DNA of 64,000 nt from Thermobaculum terrenum ATCC BAA-798 (GCF_000025005.1 NC_013526.1:1010635-1074634), one strand, 5' to 3'. Counted from the first letter of the stretch, positions 23,401 to 33,098 are shown. A program made the numbers and translations. Notes: generated by a model not told the origin, from the sequence alone.

Positions 23401-24207
23401 ATGACAGTGACCATGACCGCAGGCAAGGCAGCCCCTCCCCCGCAGGCTCTGGCCAGGGTGATCGCCGTGGCCAACCAGAAGGGAGGGGTCGGCAAGACCA
23501 CCACGACCTTCAACCTGGGGGTAGCCCTCGCTCGGCTGGGCCACCGGGTGCTGCTGGTGGATATGGACCCGCAGGCGGCGCTCACCGCGAGCACGGGGGT
23601 GCCCGTGGCGCAGCTGGAGGCCAGCATCTACGACCTGCTGCTGGACCCCAAGCTCGACCCCGACAGCGTGCTGCAGCACACCCGCTCGGGGGTGGACCTG
23701 CTGCCGGCCAACATAGACCTCTCGGCGGCCGAGATCGAGCTGGTGAACATGACCCTCCGCGAGCTCATCCTCAGGGATATCCTTACTCCCCTGCGCGAGC
23801 GCTATGGGTACATCCTCATAGACTGCCCCCCTAGCCTGGGGCTGCTCACGATCAACGCGCTCGCCGCTGCCGACGAGGTGCTGATCCCCCTGCAGTGCGA
23901 GTACCTGGCCACCAGGGGGCTGGCGCTGCTGCTGCGCACCCTGTCGAGGGTCCAGGAGAGGCTCAACCCGGGGCTGAGGATCACGGGGATCCTGCCCACG
24001 ATGTACGACGCGCGCACGCTGCACGCGCGGGAGGTGCTGGCCGAGCTCCAGGACAACTTCCCTGGGCAGGTGTTCGACATCACGATCAAGGACAGCGTCC
24101 GCCTAAAGGAGTCGCCCGCAGCCGGGCTCTCGGTGGTGGACTACGACCCCTCACACGACGCCGCGCAATCATATATGAAGCTAGCAAAGGAGATAGCCGA
24201 TGCCTAG
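23401..24207 (+). CDS. parA: ParA-family partition ATPase
   Basis: 268 residues. Deviant Walker A NQKGGVGKTTTTFNLG, Walker A' VDMDPQAALT, Walker B ILIDCPPSLGLLT. There is no N-terminal helix-turn-helix, so autoregulation needs the partner protein. It drives DNA segregation together with a centromere-binding protein; the next gene, overlapping by 8 nt, is the obvious candidate. GGAGG lies 6 nt before ATG 23401. The locus probably belongs to a plasmid or secondary chromosome. Confidence 0.93.
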   Translation: MTVTMTAGKAAPPPQALARVIAVANQKGGVGKTTTTFNLGVALARLGHRVLLVDMDPQAALTASTGVPVAQLEASIYDLLLDPKLDPDSVLQHTRSGVDLLPANIDLSAAEIELVNMTLRELILRDILTPLRERYGYILIDCPPSLGLLTINALAAADEVLIPLQCEYLATRGLALLLRTLSRVQERLNPGLRITGILPTMYDARTLHAREVLAELQDNFPGQVFDITIKDSVRLKESPAAGLSVVDYDPSHDAAQSYMKLAKEIADA

Positions 24208-25333
24208 AAACCAGCGAGTATCCATCAGGGGCAAGGGCTCAGACATCTTCTTCGAGCACCTGAACCCATCCGAGATAAGGCCCAGGCCCGAGGACGGGAC
24301 CGAGCCAACCGAACCAGCAAGCAAGCATGCTAGCATGCAAGCAGCCAAGGAAGCAAGCGCGCAAACTCACAAGCAAGCACAGAAGCAGCCAAGCGATCAG
24401 GCAGACCAGCTTACGGAGACGACTGAGGGGACGGAAGCGCTGGAGGGAGGCGGCAGGGCGCCGGTTCTGGAGGCCCGCCAACCTTCCCAGGGAGATGAAA
24501 GCGCCACCGATGCTCGAGATGAAAGCACAGCTCTACCTGATAGCAAGCAGGCAAGCGGGCTTGCTCGTGAGCTCGCAAGCAAGCATGCTAGCAAGCAAGC
24601 AGATAAGCCTGCTAGCGAGCGTGAAGGGGAGCATGCAAGCGGGTATGCTCCCGAGTATGCAAGCAAGCTTGAGCCGGCTGCTCGCTCCGATGCTGCCACT
24701 CGGGGCGCTGTGCCGGGCGCGGGCGAAAGCCTACAAGCTAGCAGGGATGCTGGCATGCATGCTGGCGACCAAGCAAGCGCGCAAGCAGGCGAGTATGCAA
24801 GCATGCTTGCAAGCAAGCAGGATGCTGGGTCGCGCGATGGAGCGGTGGGCTCCCAGCCTCCGTCCGATGCGTCCCAGGGGATTGTCGCCGCTACCTCGCC
24901 CGCCCCTGTCCGTGATGAGGGGCATCATCCTGCCGCTGGCCAGGGGGAGCCTTGGAGCGAGAGGGGGGTGGAGTCTGGAGACCGCCTCGGTGGCTCACGG
25001 GGCGGTGAGGATGCGGAGGACGGCTTGCCCTCAAGCGTGCATGGGAGCAAGCTGCCTCGTACCGACCACGCGGATGTGCTGCACGCCCTGTGGAAGGACC
25101 TCTCGGAGGCGGCGACCATCACGAACGCCTTCAGGTTCACCGACACCGACATGCGCCTTCTGACGGACGCGACCTATGCGCTCGGGAAGGAGTTCGGGAT
25201 CAAGGTCTCAAAGCAGGAGGTGGTGCGCCTGGCGCTGCGCGCGCTGCTGCTGGAGTACGAGCGCGAGGGGCCGGATAGCCTCCTGGCGCGGTACGCGCTG
25301 CGCAAGCAGCAGCTGCGCCGGGGTGATATCTAG
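24200..25333 (+). CDS. ParA partner with repeat-encoded linker and RHH-like C-terminus
   Basis: 377 residues, start inside parA. Residues 1-35 (VSIRGKGSDIFFEHLNPSEI) and about 290-377 look conserved; the latter (FRFTDTDMRLLTDATYALGK, VSKQEVVRLALRALLLEYE) has strand-helix-helix character of ribbon-helix-helix DNA-binding proteins. The middle (about 35-285) is low complexity with a four-residue period, ASKH-ASKQ-ADKP-ASER, produced by GCAAGC/GCATGC DNA repeats. It is probably the centromere-binding protein, replacing ParB, with the binding repeats embedded in its own gene. This is inference from position and sequence; no named family was recognised. Confidence 0.65.
   Translation: MPRNQRVSIRGKGSDIFFEHLNPSEIRPRPEDGTEPTEPASKHASMQAAKEASAQTHKQAQKQPSDQADQLTETTEGTEALEGGGRAPVLEARQPSQGDESATDARDESTALPDSKQASGLARELASKHASKQADKPASEREGEHASGYAPEYASKLEPAARSDAATRGAVPGAGESLQASRDAGMHAGDQASAQAGEYASMLASKQDAGSRDGAVGSQPPSDASQGIVAATSPAPVRDEGHHPAAGQGEPWSERGVESGDRLGGSRGGEDAEDGLPSSVHGSKLPRTDHADVLHALWKDLSEAATITNAFRFTDTDMRLLTDATYALGKEFGIKVSKQEVVRLALRALLLEYEREGPDSLLARYALRKQQLRRGDI
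24316..24822. repeat. 12-bp-periodic GCAAGC/GCATGC repeat blocks (candidate centromere)
   Basis: Three blocks inside the parA-partner gene: about 24316-24390, 24541-24672 and 24730-24822. Each is a tandem of 12-mers of the type GCAAGCAAGCAT / GCTAGCAAGCAA, rich in the palindromes GCATGC and GCTAGC. Matching repeats lie outside coding DNA at 23312-23336 and 25331-25358. Confidence 0.7.
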
Positions 25334-25358
25334 CATGCTTGCATGCATGCTTGCTTGT
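25331..25358. repeat. GCATGC/CTTGC repeats downstream of the parA partner
   Basis: Starts at the stop codon of 24200-25333 and reads TAGCATGCTTGCATGCATGC then TTGCTTG. It is the downstream non-coding copy of the repeat family. The rest of the gap to 25450 holds only the AAGGAG site of the next gene. Confidence 0.55.
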
Positions 25359-25450
25359 GGGCTCATGGCGGCCGGAGTCCTGGTTTGGGGCGACGCTTGC
25401 TACTTGGCGCTGCCCGGCTTACCTTTTAATAAGGTTAATAAGGAGCGAGC

Positions 25451-26782
25451 ATGAGCGAGGATCCCGTGCGAGACGATTCGGAGAGGGTAGTGCGCATCGA
25501 GGCTTCGGGCAGGGAGCTGAGGGAGGCGCTCGCGCCGATGCTCAAGGACGGCCACCTTACCGTCCTGAGCGCGGCGCACTACCACGCGCTGCGCGAGGCG
25601 CTCTACAAGAACACCTTCCGCCGTGCCGAAGGCACGCCCTGGCCAACGGCCGCACTGGAGAAGGGCAACGCTCGTGGCCTTGCGCAGCTCCGGCCCACGG
25701 TGATCGACCAGCAGCCGCTGCTGCCGCCCGAGGAAGAGGAGGCCTGGACGAAGGCTATGTGGAGGCAGCGCGAAGAGCTGTCGGACCTCGACGCCGACGT
25801 GCTGGACGCGCTCTCGGCGCTCTGGCTATATCAGGCGCGGTCCCCGCAGGACGATGCTGTGGCCGATATCGACGGCTTGCTGGCGATGCGGGGCATCAAG
25901 CCCAAGCGGGGCGGGCAGGGCCGGCGCGGGGGCTACGAGCCCGAGCAGCGCGCCGAGATGCTCAAGGCACTTTCTCACATCCAGAACCTCTGGCTGGACA
26001 TGGCAGAGATCGAGGTGTACGAGGAGGGCGCCAGGGGAGGTCGCAGCCGCACCATCAAGCAGACGGTCCAGAGTCGGCCCTTCGTCATCACCGACAGGAT
26101 GGGGCAGGTGCGTCTGGACGGCTACATGCAAGTGCGCAAGTTCATCTTCCGCCCGGGGAAGGTGTTCGCCCACTTCCTGATGGGTCCCGGCCAGCAGACG
26201 GCGCTGCTGTCGGCCAAGGCGCTGAAGTACGATCCCTACAGGCAGCGCTGGGAGAAGAGGCTGGCGCGCTACCTCTCCTGGCAGTGGAGGGTGAAGGCCC
26301 GCAACGCCGACTACCTCAGGCCCTACAGGGTGGAGACGCTCATCGAGGCCGTGGGCGAGCGGGTGGACACGCGCAACCCCGCCAGGACCCGGGATCGCCT
26401 GGAGAAGTGCCTGGACACCCTCCAGCGGGATGGCGTCATCGCCGCCTGGCAGTACGACCGCTGGGACGAGCAGCTTGCGGGCAGAAAGGGCTGGATCCTC
26501 GACTGGCTGCAGGCGACCGTCCTCATCGAGCCCCCTGACCCGGTCAAGGATACCTATCAGCCCCTGGAGCGCAGGCGCGTGATCGAGCAGGAGCCGCTGC
26601 CGGACTCCCTGGGAGAGCGCATCAAGCGCGCCAGGAAGGCCAAGGGCCTGTCGCAGATGCAGGCTGCCGAGGAGCTCGGCATCTCCCAGGGCTACCTCAG
26701 CCTCCTGGAGCGCGGCAAGGTCAGGGAGTCGCAGCTATCGGGCCAGCTGCGCGCCCGCCTGCAAGACTGGCTTGGATCCTGA
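25451..26782 (+). CDS. HTH protein of the par locus, possible replication initiator
   Basis: 443 residues. The C-terminal about 70 residues are an XRE-type helix-turn-helix (GERIKRARKAKGLSQMQAAE, GISQGYLSLLERGKV). The long middle (about 100-360) is a mixed helical region with ADVLDALSALWLYQ, HIQNLWLDMAEIEVYEEG and a winged-helix-like end (LEKCLDTLQRDGVIAAWQYD). Similar plasmid-type proteins next to parA are often initiators, but I do not recognise a defined Rep family. AAGGAG precedes ATG 25451. It is 117 nt after the parA partner and probably part of the same maintenance module. Confidence 0.55.
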   Translation: MSEDPVRDDSERVVRIEASGRELREALAPMLKDGHLTVLSAAHYHALREALYKNTFRRAEGTPWPTAALEKGNARGLAQLRPTVIDQQPLLPPEEEEAWTKAMWRQREELSDLDADVLDALSALWLYQARSPQDDAVADIDGLLAMRGIKPKRGGQGRRGGYEPEQRAEMLKALSHIQNLWLDMAEIEVYEEGARGGRSRTIKQTVQSRPFVITDRMGQVRLDGYMQVRKFIFRPGKVFAHFLMGPGQQTALLSAKALKYDPYRQRWEKRLARYLSWQWRVKARNADYLRPYRVETLIEAVGERVDTRNPARTRDRLEKCLDTLQRDGVIAAWQYDRWDEQLAGRKGWILDWLQATVLIEPPDPVKDTYQPLERRRVIEQEPLPDSLGERIKRARKAKGLSQMQAAEELGISQGYLSLLERGKVRESQLSGQLRARLQDWLGS

Positions 26783-26872
26783 GGCGGGGGCAACTCCCCG
26801 GCGCGGTGGCCGGCATCCTGGGCGGTAGCTGCGGCCGCGTGCCGGCAGGTGAGATCGGCGCCCGGGAACCCC

Positions 26873-28063
26873 CTACCGGAAGAACTCCGCAAGTCCCCGG
26901 GCCCTGCAGGACTCCCCAAGGCAGGGCAGTCGCCAGGACTGCTCTATCGTCCTGAGCAACGCGTAGTGGTCGTAGAGCCTGCACGACTCGTACCCAGCGG
27001 GTGTGCGGTGGGAGATCACGATCAATGGGACCTGTCCGCCCCCGTGCGCGGGCGTCGTACCCTCGTCCCAGGTGATGAAGATCACGGAGTTCGTCCTCTG
27101 CCAAGTGGGTGTATTGAGGATGTGGGAGGGCAACCACCCTCGCAGCCAGGCATCGCCGTGCATCTCGGAGCAGCTGTGCATGTCGTTGCACATGTTGGGC
27201 ACGATGAGCTCGAAGCTCGCTGCCGAGGGGTCAAAGCTTCGGAAGTCCGTGATGTGCTGGAGGCAGCTGGACCTATCTCCGGAGACGTCCGCAAACGAGA
27301 TGGCAGGCTCATGCGAGCGCACGTACAGCCCCGGCTCATCATCCGGATCGTGATAGAAGGGCGCCCTGCCGCAGACGGGAGCGCCCGTCCTGGGGTCGCG
27401 CACTCGCACGTTCTCGGCGAACACGCGCCACGTCCTGCCAGAGGCCTCCAGCTCATCCCCCAGGTGGGGAGCCTGGAACGTGTAGTCGAGGTCGTTATGC
27501 ACCCCCTGGGTGGAGCCCGACCACAGCGCCAGGTAGTTGGGCTCCGAGGGGTGGGCCACGGCGTAGTAGTTCACCGCGAGGCCGTAGTGGGCCGCCAGCG
27601 AGTTGAGGTACGGCAGCTTGGGGTTCCCGATGATATCGTGGAGGTTCCTGTTCTCGAAGACTATCAGGTACACGTGGCTGAAGCGGGGGATGTGGCCTCC
27701 GGGGCGTGGGACGACCTCAGCCCTTGCGGCGTCATAGCCTATCTCCCAACCGTCGGCGCGTATCGCCACCGCCGCGAAGCGATGCTCCCCGCCCAAGGCC
27801 CCCTCCGGGTGCCAGCACAGGATGAACCTGCCCTCTGGATCCCTCTGGTCCGACACGCCGACCGTGCGCCCGTCCACCTCGAAGCGCACCTCGTACGTGC
27901 CCTGTGGCGCCCTCACCTCCAGCGGGGCGCCCTCGAGGTACCTCCCCGCCGAGGGATTAACCCACGCCAGCACCTTCTCCTGGCCTGGCCACAGCAGCCA
28001 GAGGGACGCCACCGCGCCAACCACCACCACGCAAGCCACAAGCAACCATCGCCAGATCCTCAT
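26873..28063 (-). CDS. secreted phosphoesterase (phospholipase C / acid phosphatase-like)
   Basis: 396 residues from ATG 28063, giving a clean N-terminal membrane/signal segment (MRIWRWLLVACVVVVGAV). Residues about 40-140 form a beta domain. The catalytic part carries the phosphoesterase family hallmarks VYLIVFENRNLHDIIGN, YAVAHPSEPNYLALWSG and a C-terminal FITWDEG...HGGGQVPLIVIS. Such enzymes cleave phosphate esters outside the membrane; the substrate is not clear. The extra 39 residues of the longer reading are dropped because they precede the signal. Confidence 0.85.
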   Translation of the reverse strand: MRIWRWLLVACVVVVGAVASLWLLWPGQEKVLAWVNPSAGRYLEGAPLEVRAPQGTYEVRFEVDGRTVGVSDQRDPEGRFILCWHPEGALGGEHRFAAVAIRADGWEIGYDAARAEVVPRPGGHIPRFSHVYLIVFENRNLHDIIGNPKLPYLNSLAAHYGLAVNYYAVAHPSEPNYLALWSGSTQGVHNDLDYTFQAPHLGDELEASGRTWRVFAENVRVRDPRTGAPVCGRAPFYHDPDDEPGLYVRSHEPAISFADVSGDRSSCLQHITDFRSFDPSAASFELIVPNMCNDMHSCSEMHGDAWLRGWLPSHILNTPTWQRTNSVIFITWDEGTTPAHGGGQVPLIVISHRTPAGYESCRLYDHYALLRTIEQSWRLPCLGESCRARGLAEFFR

Positions 28064-28444
28064 ATGCCACCACCCAGCACAACATCGCCTCGGCCAGAAA
28101 GCGCCTTCCAGCTCTTTAATGCGTCCGAAGCTCGTATAGTTCCCAGATTGAGATGGTGGGATCGGTTTGGCGGGATGCATGTGTGCGATCTCGTGACCTG
28201 CAAAGCGGACGGCCGGGAGTTAGTGCTCGTGCACATGCAAGTGAGCTTCAAGACACACGTAATGCCTTGGGATAGCAGGGGGGGGGGAGACACTTTGTCT
28301 GGACAACTATTGTCATAGTAATAGGTCAAAGATCAATAAATGGCTTTGTTACTTAAGATAAATAGGTATTGACAAGCGTTCCTGGCGAGCATATACTCGA
28401 GCTATATTTACTCTAAAACCAAGATATCTAACAAGGAGGATAAA
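28064..28444. other. intergenic region with a nine-G tract
   Basis: No gene seen. A run of nine G lies at 28278-28286. AT content rises sharply from about 28300, the start of an AT-richer segment that lasts to about 30600. It ends with a consensus promoter for the next gene. Confidence 0.5.
28369..28397 (+). promoter_or_regulatory. consensus sigma-70-type promoter
   Basis: TTGACA (28369-28374), 17-bp spacer, TATACT (28392-28397). It is about 48 nt upstream of the ATG at 28445, and AAGGAGG follows. The best promoter match in the window, in front of a broken gene. Confidence 0.8.
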
Positions 28445-29287
28445 ATGATGAGTAGGTTCTACCCCCCTTCTGAAAGGTTTCTTTGCGACCCTTTTGGTCC
28501 TCAGTCTGTGGCTGGGAGCAGGCTTCGTGTTCGGCGCACGTGCAGCGGGTGAAGATTTCTCGGGCGACGGGGGCAAGATAAGCATCCCTGACCCTAGAGA
28601 ATCAATCCAGCAGCAGGTAGCTAGTAGGAAAGAGGTTGACCTGCAGGCAGTGGGAGGAGGCGGCGGTGGAGGCTACCCCTCGAGCAAGATCCTTAGTGGT
28701 GTGCCTGGCATCAGGCAAGTCTGTAGTAACTACTGTGGCCCAGCTGCTACACAGGAGATCCTGCGATACAAGGGTGTGAACGTAAGCCAATACACCATTG
28801 CTGATTGGGAGGGCACCGGTGCATGTGGCAGCAGTTCGGGCACATGTCTGGTACCCATACGTGACGTGCTCAACGACCACTTGCCCAATCTACCTTATGC
28901 TAATTACTATGTTGCCTATCACCTGGATGATGATACCATCAACGCCACCGCGCGAGACCTGGGCCGCGGGTGAAGTACGATATCGCGGGCCACAATCTGC
29001 CCGTCATGGTGCTGCTGGACCCCGATGGCAATGGGGAGGAGGATTCTTACCAACTACCTTCCTGGAAAGGCTATTATTCTACTGGCCATTACATCACCAT
29101 CAACGGCTATGATGGGACATTTGACGGCACCGATGTCTCAGCTTCTCTATACTACAGGGATACGTTTCACATGTTACCAGACAACACAAAGCAGTTCAGC
29201 TATTACCTCCGGGGATTTGCCTACCTGATACGTTACAAGAATGGGGTTGGTAGCTGCTCATCGAATAATTATGACCTCATATGGTAG
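28445..29287 (+). pseudogene. C39-like secreted cysteine peptidase, two frameshifts
   Basis: ATG 28445 after AAGGAGG starts a reading frame that leaves the coding frame at a run of six C (28462-28467). With five C the N-terminus would be a perfect signal peptide: MMSRFYPLLKGFF then ATLLVLSLWLGAGFVFGA. The body has the catalytic Cys in CSNYCGPAATQEIL. At 28970 the frame stops (GGG TGA) and continues in another frame with the catalytic His in STGHYITINGYD. The active-site halves are therefore split. Either a decaying gene, homopolymer phase variation or sequencing error. The segment is AT-richer than its surroundings, suggesting transfer. Confidence 0.7.
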
Positions 29288-29295
29288 GTGACATT

Positions 29296-30562
29296 ATGAA
29301 CAGGTTAATCGTGATACTGATGGTGCTTGTGCTGGGGGCTGGGGCGCTGGCACCCAGCACAAGCATAGCTAAGAGCGCCCCATGTCAGGGGCGATCACCT
29401 GTATATCTCTAAGCTCCCAGGTGTACGACCTTCCTCAAAGTTTCCTTCGGTAGTCAAGCATATAGTAGAAGTGAGAAGAACTACTTGCGACCACGTAGTT
29501 CTATGGTCCAGTGTTAACAATTCGCATTTCTCGATATTTGGACCTTTTATTCTTTATCCGAGCAACGAGGATGGAACTGTTAAGCTATACGATCTTCGCA
29601 CTCAGAGAGAATACGTGATTGCGAGGCGTGAGCAAAAGTATGATGTTATATCCACTCCTAAGTCAGATGGTAGATGGGTCATATATAGAGAAGAGTTACT
29701 GAATCCCCACCAATCGGGTGAAGGCAATCCGAAAAAACCACGGATATTTGTAGTTGATCTCCTAACGGGAAGCAAACGCCTCCTTGCAGCTAGCCACGTC
29801 CCTGGATACCCTCAAATCGTGTCCCCGTTGTACGACATATCTCAGGGCAAAGCGATATATAGGATAGTCAAAGGCGACCCAAATGCCCCCAGTAGTGAGA
29901 TCCATATAGTGGACCTGGCAAGTGGCAAGGACCAACTTATTAGAAGCTACACTTGGCCTCGATATGCCCATGGTGTTGCTATAGATGATAATCGGGCTGT
30001 ATGGTCCCTGATTATGGCTCCTCATGCTAATCATAAAAACACCTCAGGTGAGATATATTACTATGATCTTAGAACTGGCAGGGGCAGATTGCTCACGATT
30101 ACTGGTTATGAATGGATGCCTGATATTTCTGGAAGATATGTGATTTGGATTAGATCTAGTGGTTTTCTGTACTACGGCAGGGTAGTAATTATGGATTTGT
30201 ACACCGGTAAGAAGCAAGTGATAGATTTACATTGCGCTGACAACCCTAAAGCCTTTGACTATAAGCGTCAAGCTATGTGGCCATCTATAGGTCGTAGGGT
30301 TGCTACTTGGGAGCAGTACTGTAGCACAAGGTATAGTGGGTATCATATGCACTACGATCTTTTGAATAAGCGTCTGTCCATTGTGGATGCTACTGCAAGG
30401 AATATTGATTCTTACGCAGATGGATGGGTAGAAGCTTACAGGCACGTACTGAGAGATGAGCCGCCTGATATTAGAACCGTGATTATAATCTACAAAGGCG
30501 CTGATCAGGAGAGTCTTCCCCGCATGCCCAATGCGGGTGGTGGTGGGATGGTTGGAAAGTAA
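29296..30562 (+). pseudogene. secreted beta-propeller (TolB-like) protein, one frameshift
   Basis: ATG 29296 gives a signal peptide (MNRLIVILMVLVLGAGALA) but the frame stops after about 37 codons. Removing one G from the GGGG at 29388-29391 restores a continuous protein (APCQGDHLYISKLPGVRP...) joining the long frame that runs to 30562. The body has repeated propeller blades: VKLYDLRTQREYVIARRE, IFVVDLLTGSKRLL, IHIVDLASGKDQLI, IYYYDLRTGRGRLL. AT-rich codons match the preceding broken gene, nine bases upstream, so both came together. Confidence 0.7.
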
Positions 30563-30567
30563 TCTTA

Positions 30568-30590
30568 GAGGCGGGAAACATTCCCGCCTC
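30568..30590 (+). terminator. stem-loop terminator
   Basis: GAGGCGGGAA (30568-30577) pairs with TTCCCGCCTC (30581-30590), loop of 3 nt, directly after the propeller stop codon. Confidence 0.75.
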
Positions 30591-30725
30591 AACATCCTGG
30601 GAGCAACTCGACATAAGGTCTATGGTACCGTTGCAGGCTCCTGGTAGTACCTATTGGCTATGGTCGCTCCTGTGCGCTTCCCTTAAGATAGTACCTGACT
30701 GGCTATATCTTCCGGAGGTAGTTTT

Positions 30726-32741
30726 CTGAACATCCGCAGGTCTGTATTGGTGTTGCTGCTTGCGCTGCTGTGCTTGCCCATGTGGAGTGGGAGAGCGTCC
30801 GCGGCGTCCGGAGAGGTGCTCCTTGTAGTGGATGGCGGCAGCAAGCACTATGTTGATTCCCGGGGCTTGGGCTACCTCCTGGGTGATGTGGAGCTCACCA
30901 GCAAGTGGGCGGTAGCGTTCGGGCGCAGGGTCCTCACCTCTGTTGAGGGCAGGAGCGATCCAAGGCTCGGTGGCTTCCCCTACGGGGTGTACGGCATCGA
31001 CGAGACGGATGCCGACCGTGACATGAACTACACGGACGCGGGGGACGTCGACCCCGCGGCGCTCATGGCCGACATCGCCAGCGAGGGGGTGTATAACGTA
31101 GGGGTATCGCTGAGCACCGGCAAGGTGGGTGTGGACAAGATCACCCGCAACCTGACTTATGCCCGTAAATATGGCCTGAAGCTCATCGTGCGCTCGCTGG
31201 CGGTAGACACCACTGGCGAGATGGACACCACCCGCACACGGGAGTCGCTGGCGCGCTTCCAGCAGGTCTTCAGGGAGCACCCCGAGCTGCGAGCGCAGGT
31301 GTACGCCTTCATCACCTACCTTGAGCCGATGGGGGATCGAGTGCCCCTGACGGAGCTGCAGGCGGCCTACAGGTTACATAAATCGGTGTTCCCCAATATC
31401 CCCGTGATGGCGGTCTTCAACCAGAGGTTCAACGTGGCCGACAGCAACCACGATGGGATAAGCGATGGTGCGCTGGGCCAGCCCCTCAACCCCTATGGCC
31501 CGAACGTGGCGGACATCGTCGCGCTGGATGTATACCCCGTCCTGCCGGACTCCTATGGCTACGACACCATCAGCAGGCAGTATGTGCACGCCCGCCGAGT
31601 GGTCGACCGAGTGGACGCCCAGACGGGCAAGCGGACGCCGATCTGGGCCTTCGCGCAGGCCCACGCCCTGAACATCGACCCCAACGACCGGCCCGAGCCC
31701 CACCAGCTGTATCGGCAGGTGAACGACTGGCTGAGGGCAGGCCCGGAGGCAGGGCTTCGCGGGGTGGACGGGCTCATCTGGTACGCCTGGCACTTCACAT
31801 CCGGGCGGGAGCAGTCGCACGTGGACCTGGAGGACGTGCCCGCAAACAGGGAGATGGCCAGGTTGATAGGTCAGCAGCTGAAGGCCAGTCGCTTCGTCAC
31901 CCACGACCTGCCCTACTCTTCTGAGCTTATGGTGGAACCAGGGAAGTACCTGCGGGTGCGCAGCAGTGGGCATATAAACCTCTCCGCCGGCACCATAACC
32001 CTGGCGATCGGCCACCAATGGCCCGGCAACGACGGTCGTGCCCACGTCCTGCTCGATACCGGGGGCTCATCGACCCGCAACCGGCTGCGTATCGAGAAGA
32101 CTTCGACCAACGTACTGCGTCTGGTGATCACTGATCGCTACGGTCGCACCAAGTGGGTGGGGATGAACGTCGGTGATGCCAACATGCCAGGCAAGCGCTA
32201 TTGGCCAGGCTATAGCGAGATCGCAGCCACCTGGAGCAACGGCGCGATGGCGATCTACCTGGATGGCGTCCGCGGGGGACTCTCCGGGGGCAATGGCACA
32301 GGTCAGCTCTCGGGGGTAGGGGAGTACATCTACCTGGGAGCCTCCCTGTCGGGCGGCAGCAGCGCCGAAGGGACACTCAGGCACATCACCATCCGCAGTG
32401 CTGCTGGCACCGCCACCGAGGTGAGGCGATGGACGCTGTATGCCCCCCTTGCGCAACTACCGGGCAGGCCCACGAGTCTCTGGCCATCGGCCACCACCAT
32501 CACCGACCCCACGCCCACCCTGCGCTGGGGAGACTCGCCTTCGGCCACGACCTACGAGGTGCAGGTGTCGAGATCCTCAGGCTTCGGAACGGTACTGCTC
32601 TCGAGGGAGATCACCTCCACTAACTGGACGACGCCCTCTTCCCGGCCGCTGACGAGGGGCATGCGCTACTACTGGAGGGTCAGGGCCAAGGACCGCTACG
32701 GGATGGGGCCCTGGGCCACCGCGAGCTTCTACCTGAAATAG
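30726..32741 (+). CDS. secreted glycosidase-like protein with laminin-G-like and FN3 domains
   Basis: About 671 residues. The start is uncertain: a CTG at 30726 has GGAGG exactly 7 nt upstream and yields MNIRRSVLVLLLALLCLP, a good signal peptide; the next possible start is TTG 30747. Residues about 30-390 look like a TIM-barrel glycosidase (YNVGVSLSTGKVGVDKI, LIVRSLAVDTTGEMDT, AFITYLEPMGD, DGLIWYAWHFTSG). Residues about 400-560 look like a concanavalin/LamG fold (ITLAIGHQWPGNDGRAHVLL, EYIYLGASLSGGS). About 575-671 is an FN3-like domain (TPTLRWGDSPSATTYEVQVS). A role in extracellular polysaccharide binding or breakdown is inferred. Confidence 0.72.
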   Translation: MNIRRSVLVLLLALLCLPMWSGRASAASGEVLLVVDGGSKHYVDSRGLGYLLGDVELTSKWAVAFGRRVLTSVEGRSDPRLGGFPYGVYGIDETDADRDMNYTDAGDVDPAALMADIASEGVYNVGVSLSTGKVGVDKITRNLTYARKYGLKLIVRSLAVDTTGEMDTTRTRESLARFQQVFREHPELRAQVYAFITYLEPMGDRVPLTELQAAYRLHKSVFPNIPVMAVFNQRFNVADSNHDGISDGALGQPLNPYGPNVADIVALDVYPVLPDSYGYDTISRQYVHARRVVDRVDAQTGKRTPIWAFAQAHALNIDPNDRPEPHQLYRQVNDWLRAGPEAGLRGVDGLIWYAWHFTSGREQSHVDLEDVPANREMARLIGQQLKASRFVTHDLPYSSELMVEPGKYLRVRSSGHINLSAGTITLAIGHQWPGNDGRAHVLLDTGGSSTRNRLRIEKTSTNVLRLVITDRYGRTKWVGMNVGDANMPGKRYWPGYSEIAATWSNGAMAIYLDGVRGGLSGGNGTGQLSGVGEYIYLGASLSGGSSAEGTLRHITIRSAAGTATEVRRWTLYAPLAQLPGRPTSLWPSATTITDPTPTLRWGDSPSATTYEVQVSRSSGFGTVLLSREITSTNWTTPSSRPLTRGMRYYWRVRAKDRYGMGPWATASFYLK

Positions 32742-33068
32742 GTGGCGACGACGCTCTTTGCAGCGGGACTTTTTGTCACCGGTGCGGCGAATCCGTGCTT
32801 CAAGCGCCTCATCTCTCGCTGGCAGCTTGCGGTCTTTGCCCACTAGTACAGCAACCCTCGGTCCCGACCAGGCCGTAATGGCTGGTTATGGGAGATGCGG
32901 CTGCCACGCTCCCGCAGGTGCGCAGGCAGGCACGGTGTTATCCCCTCCATCTCAGGCCACCACCTTCTCCAAGCATGGGAGACACACCGGCCCACCCGCA
33001 AACACCTCCACAGGTAGGCCACGAACTGACACCCTACACCCCGAAGGGCGGGGATAGCTCGGATACAT
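32742..33068. other. intergenic DNA at the leader-distal end of the CRISPR array
   Basis: No gene seen. The last part contains a decayed CRISPR repeat at 32997-33026, whose final 15 bases match the array repeat at 14 positions. Confidence 0.5.
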
Positions 33069-33098
33069 GCCTCGACCCCTTATATGCAGGCTATGAAC
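32997..33098 (-). repeat. two degenerate terminal CRISPR repeats
   Basis: 33069-33098 matches the array repeat with about seven changes and is followed by a 37-nt spacer to the first good repeat. 32997-33026 keeps only its last half (AGGTAGGCCACGAAC), followed by a 42-nt spacer. Decay at this side marks the leader-distal end. Confidence 0.7.

Noticed and set aside
24327..25163. Alternative reading frames across the par repeats
   Set aside because: The frame overlapping parA has the conserved ends; the others are only repeat shadows.
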